Below are positions 6,317 to 6,623 of a DNA stretch of 6,623 bases, piece after piece (the first letter of the stretch is position 1; every line of letters begins with the position of its first letter). Both the position numbers and the translations under genes were made by a program. This stretch comes from PVC group bacterium. Its GTDB lineage: Bacteria; Verrucomicrobiota; Kiritimatiellia; SS1-B-03-39; PXDE01. Below the pieces are notes generated by a model that made no database searches, was not told the origin of the DNA, and worked only from the letters and a program-made list of their open reading frames with translations. The stretch covers positions 1 through 6,623 of the forward strand of contig PXDE01000496.1 in assembly GCA_003566475.1 (NCBI GenBank), in the 5' to 3' direction.

Positions 6317-6345
6317 ACCATACCACAGTCCCGGCCGTCTGTTTA
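6317..6345 (-). promoter_or_regulatory. Candidate extended -10 promoter upstream of the pilus operon
   Basis: The minus strand has TAAACA at 6340-6345 (four of six against TTGACA), a 17-base spacer and TATGGT at 6317-6322, preceded by TGG so that it reads TGnTATGGT, an extended -10. It would produce a leader of roughly 150 bases. It competes with the candidate at 6227-6256; either or both may be chance. Confidence 0.33.
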
Positions 6346-6468
6346 GGGACAACCTGCAGAAGACCGCAGAAAGGGGCGGAAGCGCGGGCGATGCCCCCGG
6401 CGAGGCCCTTCGGCCGGCGCGCCATCCGCAGCCCTTTACGCGGGCCGCGGCGCCCCTGGAATGACGAG

Positions 6469-6515
6469 CCATCCTCAGCTCGGTGGCGGTCCTCCGCCGC
6501 CCGGGCGAAGGATGG
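6469..6515 (-). terminator. Two-tier inverted repeat directly behind tRNA-Pro, possible terminator or processing hairpin
   Basis: The outer arms are ccatcct (6469-6475) and aggatgg (6509-6515), a perfect 7-bp pair. Inside, ggtggcgg (6482-6489) and ccgccgcc (6494-6501) pair over 8 positions with one G-U around a TCCT loop (AGGA on the transcribed strand). The upstream outer arm includes the CCA end of the tRNA. No T-tract follows on the minus strand (it continues CTCGTCATTCC), so this is not a canonical Rho-independent terminator; it may stop transcription weakly or block 3' trimming. Confidence 0.4.
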
Positions 6516-6589
6516 TCGGGGCGACTGGATTCGAACCAGCGACCTCTTCGTCCCGAACGAAGCGCTCTGCCAGGCTGAGCCACGCCCCG
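6513..6589 (-). tRNA. tRNA-Pro, anticodon CGG
   Basis: On the minus strand the acceptor arm CGGGGCG pairs with CGCCCCG. The D-arm GCTC/GAGC carries the loop AGCCTGGCA. The anticodon arm CTTCG/CGAAG encloses TTCGGGA, giving anticodon CGG at 6553-6555, which reads the proline codon CCG. The T-arm GCTGG/CCAGT encloses TTCGAAT. The discriminator is A and the first pair C-G, both bacterial tRNA-Pro identity features. The CCA end is encoded (6513-6515). All stems pair, with one G-U pair in the T-arm. It points the same way as the pilus genes. TACAAG at 6609-6614 could be its -10 box; any -35 lies outside the window. CCG is a common proline codon in the genes here, so this isoacceptor suits the genome. 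Confidence 0.97.
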
Positions 6590-6623
6590 ACCCGTTTCGG
6601 AAGCGTCCCTTGTACGACGAACC

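Larger units (their letters stand above)
6156..6512. other. 357-bp gene-free region between tRNA-Pro and the pilus genes
   Basis: I find no protein that looks real here on either strand. The stretch holds the ribosome binding site of the Amuc_1102-like gene, two candidate promoters facing the cluster (6227-6256 and 6317-6345) and, at its upper end, an inverted repeat abutting the tRNA. The part from about 6360 to 6460 is very GC-rich with no convincing motif. This is the natural place for control of the operon. Confidence 0.7.

Noticed and set aside
6156..6425. 90-codon N-terminal extension of the Amuc_1102-like protein
   Set aside because: The extension is low-complexity, would bury the signal peptide inside the chain, and covers both candidate promoters and the ribosome binding site.
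6230..6583. 117-codon minus-strand frame across the tRNA
   Set aside because: Its start reads through tRNA-Pro, giving the familiar false peptide RWFESSRPDH that appears when a tRNA T-arm is translated.
6513..6589. tRNA gene as an integration site for a mobile element
   Set aside because: No integrase, repeated tRNA 3' end or phage-like gene is visible; the neighbouring genes are a chromosomal machine.
1..6623. CRISPR arrays, insertion sequences, riboswitches
   Set aside because: No regularly spaced repeats, transposase or recognisable aptamer core was found on reading both strands.

Overview
The window is high-GC bacterial DNA. It holds five consecutive minus-strand genes that match, in order and in protein architecture, the Verrucomicrobiota type IV pilus-like cluster typified by Amuc_1098 to Amuc_1102 of Akkermansia muciniphila. 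A minus-strand proline tRNA gene lies upstream. The Amuc-type gene set, plus a calcium-binding (thrombospondin type 3-like) repeat of the DxxGDGxPDEW / DPDGDGYTNLEEYxAGTDP kind, points to Verrucomicrobiota in the broad sense, including Kiritimatiellota and Lentisphaerota. The sequence does not settle the lineage further. All identifications rest on motifs, layout and recall of these families; no database search was run.

Layout in the direction of transcription, from high to low coordinates. (1) tRNA-Pro(CGG) at 6513-6589, followed directly by a two-tier inverted repeat. (2) A 357-bp gene-free stretch at 6156-6512 with two candidate promoters facing the pilus genes. (3) A 200-residue Amuc_1102-like exported protein. 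(4) After 28 bp, a 563-residue PilM-like ATPase fused to a PilN-like membrane segment. (5) An Amuc_1100-like PilO-type membrane protein, overlapping gene 4 by an ATGA junction. (6) An Amuc_1099-like membrane protein, also joined by an ATGA overlap. (7) After an 87-bp gap, the first 521 codons of an Amuc_1098-like outer-membrane secretin. The pore-forming secretin domain itself lies beyond the left edge.

Together the genes describe the envelope-spanning scaffold of a type IV pilus-like machine. The PilM part sits on the cytoplasmic face. Its PilN-like tail and the Amuc_1100-like and Amuc_1099-like proteins cross the inner membrane and project into the periplasm. The secretin forms the outer-membrane channel, and the small Amuc_1102-like protein is an exported accessory. 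No extension or retraction ATPase (PilB/PilT), platform protein (PilC) or pilin is in the window, so those parts must be encoded elsewhere if the machine makes a filament.

The most interesting points are the PilM-PilN fusion with an internal INLPPP peptide, calcium-loop motifs inside an alignment-complex protein, an apparently decayed zinc ribbon in that same protein, a duplicated FxxLF[DE]D motif in the disordered start of the secretin, and a C7 tract between the pilM ribosome binding site and its start codon.
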